From Sphingobacterium lactis (GTDB lineage Bacteria > Bacteroidota > Bacteroidia > Sphingobacteriales > Sphingobacteriaceae): DNA of 64,000 nucleotides. Position 1 is the stretch's first letter, and every line of letters begins with the position of its first letter. Under the pieces are notes generated by a model. The model was not told the DNA's origin. It was given only the letters and a program-made list of their open reading frames with translations, and did no database searches. Where the stretch lies: contig NZ_CP049246.1 in assembly GCF_011046555.1 (NCBI RefSeq), positions 1,426,001 through 1,490,000 of the forward strand, in the 5' to 3' direction. Shown here piece by piece: positions 27,664 through 37,537 of the stretch. The position numbers were made by a program, and so were the translations under genes.

Positions 27664-27701
27664 CTAAAAAAAGCAACGACCAGAATTCTCATGGTCGTTG
27701 C
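27664..27701 (-). terminator. Terminator of the ilv-leu gene cluster
   Basis: GCAACGACCA (27673-27682) pairs with TGGTCGTTGC (27692-27701). On the minus strand the stem is followed directly by seven T, just after the ilvA stop. Confidence 0.92.
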
Positions 27702-27732
27702 ATCTACTTTATTTGGAGGGTTAGTTGCGTTT

Positions 27733-28986
27733 TTATACCAGATACTCGAATAAAGTCTGGTCTTTGTTGACTTCAATGAAGTCAAACTTATAGGCTTTCA
27801 GCCGTTCTAATAATGTAATATAATCATTTGGATGATTTAATTCAACACCAATTAACGCAGGACCGCGTTCACGCTCTGTTTTTTTAATGTATTCAAAGCG
27901 GGTGATATCGTCTTTTGGTCCCAAGACCTCGGTTACCAATAACCGGAGGGCACCCGGGCGCTGTGGAAAGCGGACGATAAAGTAATGCTTGAATCCTTCA
28001 TATAACAGGGACAACTCTTTGATCTCGCTCATGCGATCGATATCGTTATTGCCACCGGAAATGATACACACCACTTTCTTGCCCTTGATCTGATCTTTAT
28101 GGAATTCCAAGGCGGCTACGGATAGTGCACCTGCAGGTTCCACCACAATGGCATCCTTGTTATACAGTTCGAGGATAGTCGTACAGATCTTTCCTTCGGG
28201 AATGGATCTGATGCTGGTCAGGAGCTGCGAACTGATGTCATAGTTGAGGGAGCCGACTTTTTTAACTGCTGCCCCGTCCACGAATTTGTTGATGTGCTCT
28301 AGCTCAATAGGACCGCCATGTTGCATGGCTGCCTGCATGGAAGGCGCACCTTCGGGCTCTACCCCATAGCACTTCACCTGCGGTGCCACCTTGCTCAAAT
28401 GATAACTGACACCGGAAGATAGACCGCCGCCGCCAATCGGGATAAACACCGCATCGACATCCGGAAGATCCTCCAGGATTTCAACTGCCACCGTTCCCTG
28501 GCCTTCGATTACCTTCGGGTCATCAAAAGGTGGAATAAAGGTCATGCCATGCTCCCGAGCGTATTCCAATGCACCTTTTTGGCAATCATCGAAGGTATCG
28601 CCCGTGAGGATGATTTCGATATTGCCATTTCCCCACATCTCCGTCTGGGTGATTTTCTGGCGTGGTGTCGGTCCGGGCATAAAGATGACGCCTTTGATAT
28701 CCAGTTTCTTGCAGGATAGGGAGACGCCTTGCGCATGGTTGCCGGCACTGGCACAGACTACGCCACGTGCACGTTCATCGGCACTGAGGCTGCAGATCTT
28801 GTTGAAGGCACCACGGAGCTTGTAGGACCGTACAACTTGTAGGTCTTCCCGTTTCAGGTAGACCTCCGCACCGTATTTCTCCGACAGGTGATGGTTGTAT
28901 TGTAGGGGCGTGCGTTTGACGACGTCCTTTATTTGTTCTTTGGCAGAGACCGAGTCTAAGGTAAGTGTCGATAGATCCAAACTCAT
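27733..28986 (-). CDS. ilvA: Threonine ammonia-lyase (threonine dehydratase)
   Basis: The 417-residue PLP enzyme converts threonine to 2-oxobutyrate, the first committed step to isoleucine. The PLP lysine lies in RSYKLRGAFNKI (about residue 53), the phosphate-binding glycine loop is IGGGGLSSGVSYHL, and a C-terminal ACT-like domain (about residues 335-417, HYFIVRFPQRPGALRLLV) should provide isoleucine regulation. E. coli IlvA is longer with two ACT-like units; a single one is common in this phylum. It is the last gene of the ilv-leu cluster, separated from leuA by a hairpin terminator. Confidence 0.94.
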   Translation of the reverse strand: MSLDLSTLTLDSVSAKEQIKDVVKRTPLQYNHHLSEKYGAEVYLKREDLQVVRSYKLRGAFNKICSLSADERARGVVCASAGNHAQGVSLSCKKLDIKGVIFMPGPTPRQKITQTEMWGNGNIEIILTGDTFDDCQKGALEYAREHGMTFIPPFDDPKVIEGQGTVAVEILEDLPDVDAVFIPIGGGGLSSGVSYHLSKVAPQVKCYGVEPEGAPSMQAAMQHGGPIELEHINKFVDGAAVKKVGSLNYDISSQLLTSIRSIPEGKICTTILELYNKDAIVVEPAGALSVAALEFHKDQIKGKKVVCIISGGNNDIDRMSEIKELSLLYEGFKHYFIVRFPQRPGALRLLVTEVLGPKDDITRFEYIKKTERERGPALIGVELNHPNDYITLLERLKAYKFDFIEVNKDQTLFEYLV

Positions 28987-29013
28987 TCTTTTCGTACTGT
29001 TTAGTTTAGGTGA

Positions 29014-29040
29014 TTGAAAAAGGCTGGAAAACCAGCCTTT
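29014..29040 (-). terminator. Hairpin between leuA and ilvA, internal terminator
   Basis: AAAGGCTGG (29019-29027) and CCAGCCTTT (29032-29040) form a perfect stem over a 4-nt loop and, on the minus strand, are followed by TTTTT in the 63-bp leuA-ilvA gap. ilvA expression may thus be lower or need its own promoter. Confidence 0.75.
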
Positions 29041-29049
29041 CTATAAATT

Positions 29050-30204
29050 TTATTTTACTAGGCTCAAGAGGTCTTCATCAACGATTTCTTTCTTCGCATC
29101 TGCAAGAACCAAGAAACGCTCGTAGCAATTTGCCAATGTTTCCTTGTCGAGGTTATACCCCAAGCGCTCCAAGTGGTGCTTCAGGGCGTGACGTCCTGAA
29201 CGTGCGGTTAGGATAATGTCTGCCTCTTCCAAGCCGACATCTTCCGGACGGATGATTTCGTAATTTTCGCGATGCTTGAGGAAGCCGTCCTGATGGATAC
29301 CGGAGCTGTGGGCGAAGGCATTCCGACCAACGATAGCTTTGTTCGGCTGAACCGGCATATTCATCATGTCGCTAACCTTTCTGGAAAGGGCCGTGAACAT
29401 TTGGCTATTGATGTTGGAGGAAAGTCCACCGAACGATTGGTTGTGCACTTTCAGGATCATGGCAACTTCTTCCAGGGAGGTGTTTCCGGCGCGCTCACCG
29501 ATGCCGTTGATGGTACATTCCACCTGACGGGCACCATTCTGGATGGCTGCAATGGAATTGGCCGTAGCCAAGCCCAAGTCATTGTGGCAATGCGCTGAAA
29601 TAATGGCCTGATCGATGTTCTTCACATGTTCCTTCAGGAATTTGATCTTGGCGCCATATTGGTCCGGTAAACAATAGCCGTTGGTATCGGGAATATTCAC
29701 AACTGTCGCTCCGGCACCGATCACCGCTTCGACCATCTTTGCCAGGAATTCCAGGTCGGCACGGCCGGCATCTTCCGCATAGAACTCCACATCCTCCACA
29801 TAGGATTTGGCATGTTTTACGGCTTCTACGGCGCGTTCTAGGATTTCCTCACGCGTACTGTTGAACTTATATTTAATGTGCATATCCGAAGAACCGATAC
29901 CTGTATGGATACGGGGTCTCTTCGCATATTTTAAGGCCTCGGCCGCGACATCGATGTCGTTTCTGTTAGCGCGGGTCAGTGCACAGATGATCACATCGTT
30001 CACTGCCTTGGAAAGCTCAACGACCGACTGGAAGTCTCCAGGGCTTGAGACCGGAAAGCCAGCCTCGATAATATCGACCCCCAGACGTTCCAGATCTTTA
30101 GCAATTTCGACTTTCTCTGGGGTCGTCAATTGACACCCCGGCACTTGCTCACCGTCACGTAATGTCGTGTCGAAAATGTATAAGTGATTAGGATCGTGTA
30201 ACAT
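29050..30204 (-). CDS. leuA: 2-Isopropylmalate synthase, short form without regulatory domain
   Basis: LeuA condenses 2-oxoisovalerate with acetyl-CoA, the first step of leucine synthesis. I start at the ATG at 30204 ([23 protein letters not shown]); the longer frame overlaps leuB. The catalytic barrel shows [24 protein letters not shown] (metal-binding histidines) and NGIGERAGN. With 384 residues the protein stops after the linker region ([15 protein letters not shown] and about 30 more), so the C-terminal leucine-sensing domain of longer LeuA proteins is missing. Position in a leuCDBA cluster supports true LeuA rather than homocitrate or citramalate synthase. Confidence 0.9.
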   Translation of the reverse strand: MLHDPNHLYIFDTTLRDGEQVPGCQLTTPEKVEIAKDLERLGVDIIEAGFPVSSPGDFQSVVELSKAVNDVIICALTRANRNDIDVAAEALKYAKRPRIHTGIGSSDMHIKYKFNSTREEILERAVEAVKHAKSYVEDVEFYAEDAGRADLEFLAKMVEAVIGAGATVVNIPDTNGYCLPDQYGAKIKFLKEHVKNIDQAIISAHCHNDLGLATANSIAAIQNGARQVECTINGIGERAGNTSLEEVAMILKVHNQSFGGLSSNINSQMFTALSRKVSDMMNMPVQPNKAIVGRNAFAHSSGIHQDGFLKHRENYEIIRPEDVGLEEADIILTARSGRHALKHHLERLGYNLDKETLANCYERFLVLADAKKEIVDEDLLSLVK

Positions 30205-30239
30205 ATCGTTAAAATTTATGTTTATACCTTGATTAATTT

Positions 30240-31313
30240 CTACTTTAAGAATTCCAAAACCTTGGCGCCCATTTCCTTGGTGCCCAAGATCTTGTCCGCT
30301 GCGGTCTCCGCATTGGCGATGTCCCCCGTTCTCCAACCGGCTTTCAGGGTTGCTGCCACAGCATTGGTTACTTCTTTGGCTTCTTCCTGTAATCCGAAGG
30401 CGATGTCCAGCATCAGCGCTGCCGATAGGATAGAGGCCAATGGGTTCGCCTTGTTCTGTCCTGCGATATCATGCGCAGAACCATGGATCGGTTCGAAGAA
30501 TCCTGTTCCGTCTCCCACCGATGCCGACGCCAACATACCCATGGATCCCGCAATCTGCGAAGCTTCATCCGTTAGGATATCACCGAATAGGTTTGCGGTC
30601 AATACCACGTCGAATTTCTTCGGGTTCTTCACCAGCTGCATGGCCGCATTGTCGATGAACATGTGCTCTGTTTCCACATCGCTGTATTCTTTGGCCAGTT
30701 CCTGCACCACTTCGCGCCATAGGCGGGAAGTCTCCAATACATTCGCCTTGTCGACTGAACATAACTTCTTGCTTCTGGTTCGTGCAGCCTCGAATGCCTT
30801 GCGGGCGATACGCTCCACTTCATAGCGGTGGTAGTTCATCAGGTCGGACGCAAAGGTGTTGTCTTCGTTGCGGTTTTTTTCACCGAAATAAACATCTCCC
30901 GTCAATTCACGGAAGAATAGGATGTCCGTGCCCTTCAATACCTCAGGCTTCAAACTGGACGCATCCAAGAGCTCGTCGAACAACAGGATCGGACGCAGGT
31001 TGGCATATAAGCCCAATTCCTTGCGTATTTTCAATAAACCTTGCTCGGGACGAACCTTTGCTGAAGGGTCATTGTCGTATTTGGCATGGCCAATGGCACC
31101 GAATAAAATGGCATCGGACGCTTTCGCTTTTTCCAATGTTTCATCGGGCAATGGGTTTCCGGTCGCCTCAATGGCTGTATGGCCCATAATGGCTTCATCA
31201 AAAGTAAACTCGTGGTTATACTTCTGTGCAATGGTATTTAGAACTTCTTTTCCCCAAGTGGTTACCTCTTGGCCAATTCCATCTCCGGGAATGATAAGAA
31301 TGTTTTTCTTCAT
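30240..31313 (-). CDS. leuB: 3-Isopropylmalate dehydrogenase
   Basis: The 357-residue NAD-dependent enzyme oxidatively decarboxylates 3-isopropylmalate. It starts [11 protein letters not shown], has the substrate-arginine region and the signature [29 protein letters not shown] near residues 230-260, and the NAD-binding [13 protein letters not shown]. Normal length. It lies 3 bp downstream of the ModF-like ATPase gene and 35 bp upstream of leuA. Confidence 0.96.
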   Translation of the reverse strand: MKKNILIIPGDGIGQEVTTWGKEVLNTIAQKYNHEFTFDEAIMGHTAIEATGNPLPDETLEKAKASDAILFGAIGHAKYDNDPSAKVRPEQGLLKIRKELGLYANLRPILLFDELLDASSLKPEVLKGTDILFFRELTGDVYFGEKNRNEDNTFASDLMNYHRYEVERIARKAFEAARTRSKKLCSVDKANVLETSRLWREVVQELAKEYSDVETEHMFIDNAAMQLVKNPKKFDVVLTANLFGDILTDEASQIAGSMGMLASASVGDGTGFFEPIHGSAHDIAGQNKANPLASILSAALMLDIAFGLQEEAKEVTNAVAATLKAGWRTGDIANAETAADKILGTKEMGAKVLEFLK

Positions 31314-31316
31314 GTG

Positions 31317-32780
31317 TTATAAAACGTTTTCTACTTTATTTTCCAAGGCTACTACTTCGCCTTTTTCTAATATGATTCTTTTTTCGATGCACTGCGGCAG
31401 CTGACTTTCATAATGGCCCACGTAGATCAATGTTTTGCCGTGGCGGCAGAGTTCGTCGACCACTGCATTGAAGTACCGTGCCTGTTGCGCATCCAGTCCC
31501 TGGCAGGGCTCATCCAAGACCAATAAAGGAGGGTTCTTGATGATGCTTCGCGCCAGCATAGCCAAGCGCTGCTTGCCTAGGGGCAGCGTATGCAGCAACT
31601 GATCTTTATGTTCCGTCAGATCGAAGAAAGCCATCAGGTCCTCAATCTGTTTTCTTTCCTGGAATTTCACATCGATAAACCAACCGATACTGTCGTAAAA
31701 TCCGGAGGCTAAGGTATGCCATACCGTTGCCTGTTGGTCAAAGTACCAATGCATTTCCGGTGATATCATACCGATCTTTTCCTTGATGTCCCAGATGCTC
31801 TCGCCGGACCCCCTTTTCTTGCCGAATAGGGTGATGTCCAGTCCATAGGATTGGGGATGGTCACCATTGATCAAGCTCAGTAGCGTCGATTTCCCGGAAC
31901 CATTGGGTCCCTGTAGCAGCCATTTATCCCCGACCGCTATTTGCCAGGACACGTCCTTCAGGACGACTTTTTCTCCATACCGCACCACAATGTTCCTGAG
32001 GTCCGCTATGCTGTCAAAATCGGTCTGCGGTTCTTCCATAAGGAAAGCCGGCAAATCCTTCGCTTGGCGCAGGGCATCCTGCGGAATGTCTGCCAATGCG
32101 GGAACCACCTCCAACTTACCGTTGCTGATATGTGCGTAACGGTTCATGGCTGCGGGTAGGATGTGATCATTGGTAATCAGTACCAATTGCACGCCTTCTT
32201 CCGCCAATTCGTCCAGCCAATCATTGAGGGCGTACCTCGACTGCGTATCGAGCCCGGTGAAGGGTTCATCGATCAGCAGCAGCTGTGGTTTCTGCCACAG
32301 TGCCTTGACCAATTGCAGTTTCTTGTGTTCGCCGCTGGATAGCTCGATCAGTTGAGAATCCATGGTATGTGCAAAACCCATGGCATCCATCTTATCCTGA
32401 ACCGTGCCCAGATCCAGGCCGTTGGATTTCGCAAAGTGCAGCAGTTCCGCACGTACCGTCAAGGTATCTTGGCCTTGGTGGCGGTTGTAGCGCTGCTGGT
32501 AATAGAAATTCCGGTCGCCCTCCAAATTGGTAAACTGGTACCAGTTGGAAACATAGATCGCTTTGGGCAGCAGCGGGCTTTCGGTATCGAAAGCATACGT
32601 AATGGTTCCACTGCTGGAAATTAATCTAGCGATGGCCTTCGCCAGCGTACTCTTTCCGGATCCGCTTGTGCCCGCAAGAACGTAATGGCTTCCGCGTTCA
32701 ATAGTCCATGACAGTTGTTGCAAAACGGGCGTCTGCCCGTATGCTACAGCAAGATTGTCGATATGGACTATAGCGCTCAT
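31317..32780 (-). CDS. Tandem ABC ATPase, ModF-like, without membrane partner
   Basis: The 487-residue protein holds two ABC ATPase modules. The first has Walker A GTSGSGKST and signature-like LSSGEHKKL; the second GPNGSGKSTLL and a signature region of the form LPLGKQRLAML, each followed by a Walker B (LLLIDEP, LLVLDEP). The segment GDHPQSYGLDITLFGKKRG and following SGESIWDIKEKIG closely resemble E. coli ModF, a soluble double ATPase of uncertain function. There is no permease nearby; instead the gene sits inside the leu operon, 3 bp from both leuD and leuB. Its role there is unknown. Confidence 0.85.
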   Translation of the reverse strand: MSAIVHIDNLAVAYGQTPVLQQLSWTIERGSHYVLAGTSGSGKSTLAKAIARLISSSGTITYAFDTESPLLPKAIYVSNWYQFTNLEGDRNFYYQQRYNRHQGQDTLTVRAELLHFAKSNGLDLGTVQDKMDAMGFAHTMDSQLIELSSGEHKKLQLVKALWQKPQLLLIDEPFTGLDTQSRYALNDWLDELAEEGVQLVLITNDHILPAAMNRYAHISNGKLEVVPALADIPQDALRQAKDLPAFLMEEPQTDFDSIADLRNIVVRYGEKVVLKDVSWQIAVGDKWLLQGPNGSGKSTLLSLINGDHPQSYGLDITLFGKKRGSGESIWDIKEKIGMISPEMHWYFDQQATVWHTLASGFYDSIGWFIDVKFQERKQIEDLMAFFDLTEHKDQLLHTLPLGKQRLAMLARSIIKNPPLLVLDEPCQGLDAQQARYFNAVVDELCRHGKTLIYVGHYESQLPQCIEKRIILEKGEVVALENKVENVL

Positions 32781-32783
32781 TAT

Positions 32784-33374
32784 CTAATTTGATCTATTTT
32801 GCTCGAATGCTTCGATTTCGTTTTTATGGCTCAGGATAAAGTCGATGTCATCATAGCCATTGATTAAACAGGATTTCTTGTATGGATTGATCTCGAATTC
32901 GAATTGCTCGCCAGTGTCCGCAATGGTAATGGTCTGCGCTTCGAGATCCACGTTGATCGCTGCTTCTGGATTAGCAAATACCTGGTCAAAGATCTTTTCC
33001 AAAAATTCTTCCGGTACGGTGATCGGCAAGACGCCATTGTTCAGGGCATTTCCTTTGAAGATATCGGCAAAGAAAGAGCTGACCACGACATCAAAGCCAT
33101 AATCCTGGATTGCCCAAGCGGCATGCTCCCGAGAGGAGCCACAGCCGAAGTTTTTGCCGGCAACGAGGATCTTCCCGCTATAGGTGGGGTTGTTCATCAC
33201 AAAATCAGCCTTGGGCTGGTCATTGCTGTCATAACGCCAATCGCGGAATAAATTGTTTCCAAATCCCTCTCGCGTGGTTGCCTTCAGGAAACGCGCGGGA
33301 ATAATTTGGTCTGTATCAATATTTTCTATCGGTAGTGGAACTACGCGAGAACTTAATTTTTCGAATTTTTTCAT
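32784..33374 (-). CDS. leuD: 3-Isopropylmalate dehydratase, small subunit
   Basis: The 196-residue small subunit joins LeuC to form isopropylmalate isomerase. It begins with [17 protein letters not shown] and contains [17 protein letters not shown], both family signatures of the swivelling domain that completes the active site. It lies 51 bp downstream of leuC, as expected. Confidence 0.96.
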   Translation of the reverse strand: MKKFEKLSSRVVPLPIENIDTDQIIPARFLKATTREGFGNNLFRDWRYDSNDQPKADFVMNNPTYSGKILVAGKNFGCGSSREHAAWAIQDYGFDVVVSSFFADIFKGNALNNGVLPITVPEEFLEKIFDQVFANPEAAINVDLEAQTITIADTGEQFEFEINPYKKSCLINGYDDIDFILSHKNEIEAFEQNRSN

Positions 33375-33425
33375 GTTTCTGTGTCTTAAGGAACTTTAAA
33401 GATGTTGGGTTTGCAATTCGCTTGG

Positions 33426-34823
33426 TTATACCAATTCCCGTACATCCACAATTTTGCCTGTTACGGCAGCTGCAGCAGCGGTCAATGGGCTTACCAGCAT
33501 GGTACGCGCATTTGGCCCCTGTCTACCTTCAAAGTTTCTGTTGGACGTAGAAACACAGTATTTTCCTGCTGGAATCTTATCTTCATTCATCCCTAAGCAA
33601 GCAGAGCAGCCCGGTTCACGGAGCATGAAGCCAGCTTCTTCGAAAATCTTGTCGATCCCTTCCAATTTGGCTTGTGCTTCCACTTGTTTCGAGCCCGGGA
33701 CGATCCATACTTCGACATTTTCCGCCTTGTGCTTGCCCTGTACGAAGGCAGCAACCTGACGTAAATCTTCAATGCGGGAGTTGGTACAGCTACCGATGAA
33801 CACATAATCAACGGGTTTGCCCATCACTTGTTCGCCATCGTTAAAGCCCATGTAATCCAACGCCTTTTTGTAGGATGGTTGTTCGTTATCCGGCTGGGAA
33901 TCCGTGGTTGGGATATGCTCCGTAATGCCGATGCCCATTCCTGGGTTCGTACCATAGGTAATCATCGGTTGGATGTCCGCTGCATCAAAGGTTAATACCT
34001 CATCGAAAAGAGCATCCTCATCCGAGTACAGGGTTTGCCAATAGGCCAATGCTTTGTCCCATTCTTCACCTATAGGTGCGAATTCGCGGCCGTGGATATA
34101 ATCGAAGGTGGTTTGATCCGGTGCGATAAGACCGCCACGGGCACCCATTTCAATACTCATGTTACAGATGGTCATACGGCCTTCCATGCTCAGGGAGCGG
34201 ATCGCCGAACCTGCATATTCCACAAAATACCCTGTACCACCGGCAGCAGAGATCTTTGAAATAATGTACAGGATGATGTCCTTGGCACCTACTCCGTTGC
34301 CGAGTTCACCGTTGACCTCGATTTTCATCGTTTTCGGTTTCTGCTGCAATAGACATTGCGTAGCAAAAACCTGCTCCACTTGGGAGGTACCAATACCGAA
34401 GGCAATCGCTCCGAAGGCACCATGGGTAGACGTATGGCTATCTCCACATACCATTGTCTTTCCAGGTAAGGTTATGCCCAATTCAGGGCCAATGACATGG
34501 ACAATCCCTTGGTAAGGGTGGCCCAAGCCATACAGCTCAATACCGAACTCCTTACAGTTCTTGGTCAGCATGTCGACCTGGTAGCGAGAAAGTTCTTCTT
34601 TGATTGGCAAATGCTGGTTCAATGTGGGTACATTGTGATCGGCAGTTGCCACAGTTTGATCAGGACGGAATACTGGCAGTCCTCTCTTGCGCAATCCATC
34701 GAAGGCCTGTGGGGAGGTCACTTCATGGATCAGGTGGGTGTCGATATATAACATATCTGGAAAACCCGCTTGACGCTTGACGACATGTGCATCCCAAATT
34801 TTTTCTACTAATGTTTTTCCCAT
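33426..34823 (-). CDS. leuC: 3-Isopropylmalate dehydratase, large subunit
   Basis: A 465-residue aconitase-family enzyme that, with LeuD, isomerises 2- to 3-isopropylmalate. The three cysteines that bind the 4Fe-4S cluster are visible in FIGSCTNSR and GCSACLGMN, and the substrate region [20 protein letters not shown] is intact. It follows ilvC after 97 bp that contain a long hairpin and precedes leuD. Confidence 0.96.
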   Translation of the reverse strand: MGKTLVEKIWDAHVVKRQAGFPDMLYIDTHLIHEVTSPQAFDGLRKRGLPVFRPDQTVATADHNVPTLNQHLPIKEELSRYQVDMLTKNCKEFGIELYGLGHPYQGIVHVIGPELGITLPGKTMVCGDSHTSTHGAFGAIAFGIGTSQVEQVFATQCLLQQKPKTMKIEVNGELGNGVGAKDIILYIISKISAAGGTGYFVEYAGSAIRSLSMEGRMTICNMSIEMGARGGLIAPDQTTFDYIHGREFAPIGEEWDKALAYWQTLYSDEDALFDEVLTFDAADIQPMITYGTNPGMGIGITEHIPTTDSQPDNEQPSYKKALDYMGFNDGEQVMGKPVDYVFIGSCTNSRIEDLRQVAAFVQGKHKAENVEVWIVPGSKQVEAQAKLEGIDKIFEEAGFMLREPGCSACLGMNEDKIPAGKYCVSTSNRNFEGRQGPNARTMLVSPLTAAAAAVTGKIVDVRELV

Positions 34824-34859
34824 TGTTCTCTTTATACTCTTGTTGGTTTGAAAATCTAG

Positions 34860-34895
34860 AAGGGGTAAAATGAAAATTTGATAATTTTACCCCTT
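34860..34895 (-). terminator. Hairpin between ilvC and leuC, possible attenuator
   Basis: A perfect 12-bp stem (AAGGGGTAAAAT at 34860-34871 with 34884-34895) over a 12-nt loop. On the minus strand no uninterrupted T-run follows, so it may stabilise the ilv mRNA end or partly terminate rather than stop transcription fully. Confidence 0.45.
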
Positions 34896-34920
34896 ATATA
34901 GCTATCTAATTTACGGAAAA

Positions 34921-36402
34921 TTAAACAGTTTTTATAGATTTCATTGCAGTCATTGCTTTACGCAACTTCCTGCCCACAATTTCTACTTCATGATTTCTTA
35001 ATATCTCGTTAATCTGAACCAGTTTGATGTTGTCTACAGACCCATCTTTTCCTTCATTGTAGTTCTTGCCCACCACGTCGGTATCGATTTTCTTCATGAA
35101 GTCTGCCAATAACGGTTTACATGCTTGATCAAACAGGTAACATCCGTATTCTGCCGTATCGGAGATGATGCGGTTCATTTCGAAAAGTTTCTTCCGCGCA
35201 ATGGTATTAGCGATCAATGGTGTTTCGTGCAAGGACTCGTAGTATGCGGATTCAGGTTTGATACCTGCTTCGACCATGGTCTCAAAAGCCAATTCTACAC
35301 CGGCGCGAACGAAAGCAACCATCAACAAGTAATTGTCGAAATACTCCTGTTCGGAAATTTTAACATCTCCTGCAGGTGTTTTTTCGAATCCTGTTTCACC
35401 GGTTTCCGCTCTCCATTTCAATAGGTTCGCATCGCCATTCGCCCAGTCTTCCATCATGGTCTTGGAGAATTCTCCAGACATGATATCGTCCTGGTGTTTT
35501 TGGAATAACGGACGCATGATATCTTTCAATTCTTCGGAAAGTTCAAAAGCTTTGATTTTCGCAGGGTTGCTCAAGCGATCCATCATGCCGCTCACACCAC
35601 CATGTTTCAACGCTTCGGTGATCACTTCCACACCATACTGCACCAATTTAGAAGCATAACCTGCATCGATTCCTTTTTCCACCATCTTGTCGAAGGAAAG
35701 GATAGAACCCGTTTGCAACAGTCCACATAGGATGGTCTGCTCGCCCATCAGGTCGGATTTCACTTCCGCAACGAACGATGATTTCAATACCCCGGCGCGG
35801 TCGCCACCTGTACCTGCACAATAGGCTTTTGCCTCCGCCCAGCCTTTACCTTGCGGATCGTTCTCAGGGTGTACGGCGATAAGGGTCGGCACACCGAATC
35901 CACGTAGGTATTCTGCACGCACTTCCGATCCTGGACACTTCGGTGCCACCATGATCACGGTGATATCCGGACGGATCTGCATTCCTTCTTCCACGATATT
36001 GAATCCATGGGAGTAGGATAGGGTAGCACCCTGTTTCATCAAGGGCATGACCGCATTGATGACCGAAGTATGCTGCTTATCCGGAGTCAGGTTGATCACC
36101 AGGTCCGCGTTTGGAATCAATTCCTCATACGTACCTACGGTAAAGTTATTGTCGGTTGCATTTTTCCAAGAATCTCTCTTTTGTTCAATAGCTTCTTTAC
36201 GCAATGCATAGGAAACATCCAATCCACTGTCACGCAAGTTCAGGCCCTGGTTCAAGCCTTGAGCTCCACATCCTACGATTACGATTTTCTTACCCTTTAA
36301 AGCATTTACACCTTCATTGAATGCTGCAGAATCCATAAATTCTGCGACTCCTAATTGGTCTAACTGTTCCCTAAGTGGTAATGTGTTGAAATAATTTGCC
36401 AT
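34921..36402 (-). CDS. ilvC: Ketol-acid reductoisomerase, class II (long form)
   Basis: The 493-residue enzyme converts acetolactate or acetohydroxybutyrate to the dihydroxy acid using NADPH and magnesium. The Rossmann motif is [21 protein letters not shown]; the duplicated C-terminal knotted domain makes it the long class II type, as in E. coli, rather than the roughly 330-residue class I. It lies within the ilv cluster, 42 bp after the DinB-like gene. Confidence 0.95.
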   Translation of the reverse strand: MANYFNTLPLREQLDQLGVAEFMDSAAFNEGVNALKGKKIVIVGCGAQGLNQGLNLRDSGLDVSYALRKEAIEQKRDSWKNATDNNFTVGTYEELIPNADLVINLTPDKQHTSVINAVMPLMKQGATLSYSHGFNIVEEGMQIRPDITVIMVAPKCPGSEVRAEYLRGFGVPTLIAVHPENDPQGKGWAEAKAYCAGTGGDRAGVLKSSFVAEVKSDLMGEQTILCGLLQTGSILSFDKMVEKGIDAGYASKLVQYGVEVITEALKHGGVSGMMDRLSNPAKIKAFELSEELKDIMRPLFQKHQDDIMSGEFSKTMMEDWANGDANLLKWRAETGETGFEKTPAGDVKISEQEYFDNYLLMVAFVRAGVELAFETMVEAGIKPESAYYESLHETPLIANTIARKKLFEMNRIISDTAEYGCYLFDQACKPLLADFMKKIDTDVVGKNYNEGKDGSVDNIKLVQINEILRNHEVEIVGRKLRKAMTAMKSIKTV

Positions 36403-36444
36403 TGTAATACTGTTAAAATTTTTTTCGATTAAGGTTTCTTATAC

Positions 36445-36912
36445 TTATTTGTTGATTATTCTTCTTTGGGCCGTTGCATAGCCGAAGTGCAGATTGTCAT
36501 GGCCAATGGAGGTTACGAGAACATCTGCTATGCTGTTCAGTGTAGCTCCATAGGTAGCCGTTTCGTAAGGCGTGGTCGTCTGGAAGACTCCCGCATGATA
36601 ATCCGCTTCAATCTGCTTGATGGAATCGATAGCGATTGCTTTCAGCTCGTCTACCTCTTCCTGTGTTACGTAGTAGCTCGGTTTTGTTCCTTTGGCATAG
36701 GCAGCCACGTACTTGACCCAGTCCACACCTTCTTTAATGCCCGTCCGCGTATAGCTCAAGGTTTGCGTGCTGACCACGATATGACCAAAGTTCCATATGA
36801 TGTTGTTATTGAAGCCGGCTGGAATCTCGTTCAATTGATCCAAGGTAAGCTCATCGATCAGGTTGATGAAAGCCTTACGTCCGTCGACAATAAATTTGAA
36901 AACACTCTCCAT
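36445..36912 (-). CDS. DinB-superfamily protein
   Basis: A 155-residue four-helix-bundle protein of the DinB/YfiT type with likely metal-binding histidines in NFGHIVVS and GHDNLHFGY. Members include thiol-dependent transferases and many proteins of unknown function; the name does not imply DNA polymerase. It is embedded between ilvN (32 bp upstream) and ilvC (42 bp downstream) on the same strand, so it is probably transcribed with them, but no link to branched-chain amino acid synthesis is known to me. Confidence 0.85.
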   Translation of the reverse strand: MESVFKFIVDGRKAFINLIDELTLDQLNEIPAGFNNNIIWNFGHIVVSTQTLSYTRTGIKEGVDWVKYVAAYAKGTKPSYYVTQEEVDELKAIAIDSIKQIEADYHAGVFQTTTPYETATYGATLNSIADVLVTSIGHDNLHFGYATAQRRIINK

Positions 36913-36944
36913 GTGATGTATGTTATTGCTGTTTATAAAATGAA

Positions 36945-37535
36945 TTACATGGTAAATACATCGTCCCGTTGATCCAGGAATTCATTTTCCACGATATCCG
37001 GTGCCGGCTCGTTGATCTCGAATTGCTTTAACTTGGTGTGGAAACCAGCGCTATCCTTGATGATGGCGATGCGTGCGCCACGCACGAACTCGATCAGGCT
37101 GTATTTACCCAATTCTTCCGTTAGGCGATCGATCTCTTCGCGATGTCCCGCTGTTTCAAAGACGATGTAGTCGTTTCGGATAACCACGACATTTGCGCCA
37201 TACTGACGCAATAGGCGTTCGACCAACACTTTCTCCGCGATGGCTTCTGCCGGAACCTTGTACAGGGCCTGCTCTTGCCAGATCAGCTCATCGTTGGTGT
37301 TGAAATAAGCTTTCAAAACCTCCACTTGCTTTTCGATCTGCCGACATAATTTACGCACCACTTCTTCCGATTCGGTGATCAGGATCGTGAAACGGTGGAT
37401 GCCTTCCACTTCGGAAGGGGAAGTGTTCAAGCTCTCGATGTTGATCTTCCGTCTGGAGAAGATGCCGGATATACGGCCGATCATCCCGATGGAATTCTCT
37501 GTATAGATGGTTATGGTATATTCTTGTTTTTCCAT
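36945..37535 (-). CDS. ilvN: Acetolactate synthase, small regulatory subunit
   Basis: The 196-residue subunit has an N-terminal ACT domain (YTITIYTENSIGMIGRISGIFSRRKINIESL, about residues 5-80), which binds valine in homologs, and a C-terminal domain of the ALS small-subunit type. It stimulates and regulates IlvB. It lies 2 bp after ilvB, so expression of the two subunits is coupled. Confidence 0.94.
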   Translation of the reverse strand: MEKQEYTITIYTENSIGMIGRISGIFSRRKINIESLNTSPSEVEGIHRFTILITESEEVVRKLCRQIEKQVEVLKAYFNTNDELIWQEQALYKVPAEAIAEKVLVERLLRQYGANVVVIRNDYIVFETAGHREEIDRLTEELGKYSLIEFVRGARIAIIKDSAGFHTKLKQFEINEPAPDIVENEFLDQRDDVFTM

Positions 37536-37537
37536 GA

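Noticed and set aside
30205-30336. 44-residue N-terminal extension of LeuA
   Set aside because: It overlaps the end of leuB and does not resemble LeuA; the ATG at 30204 matches the family start.
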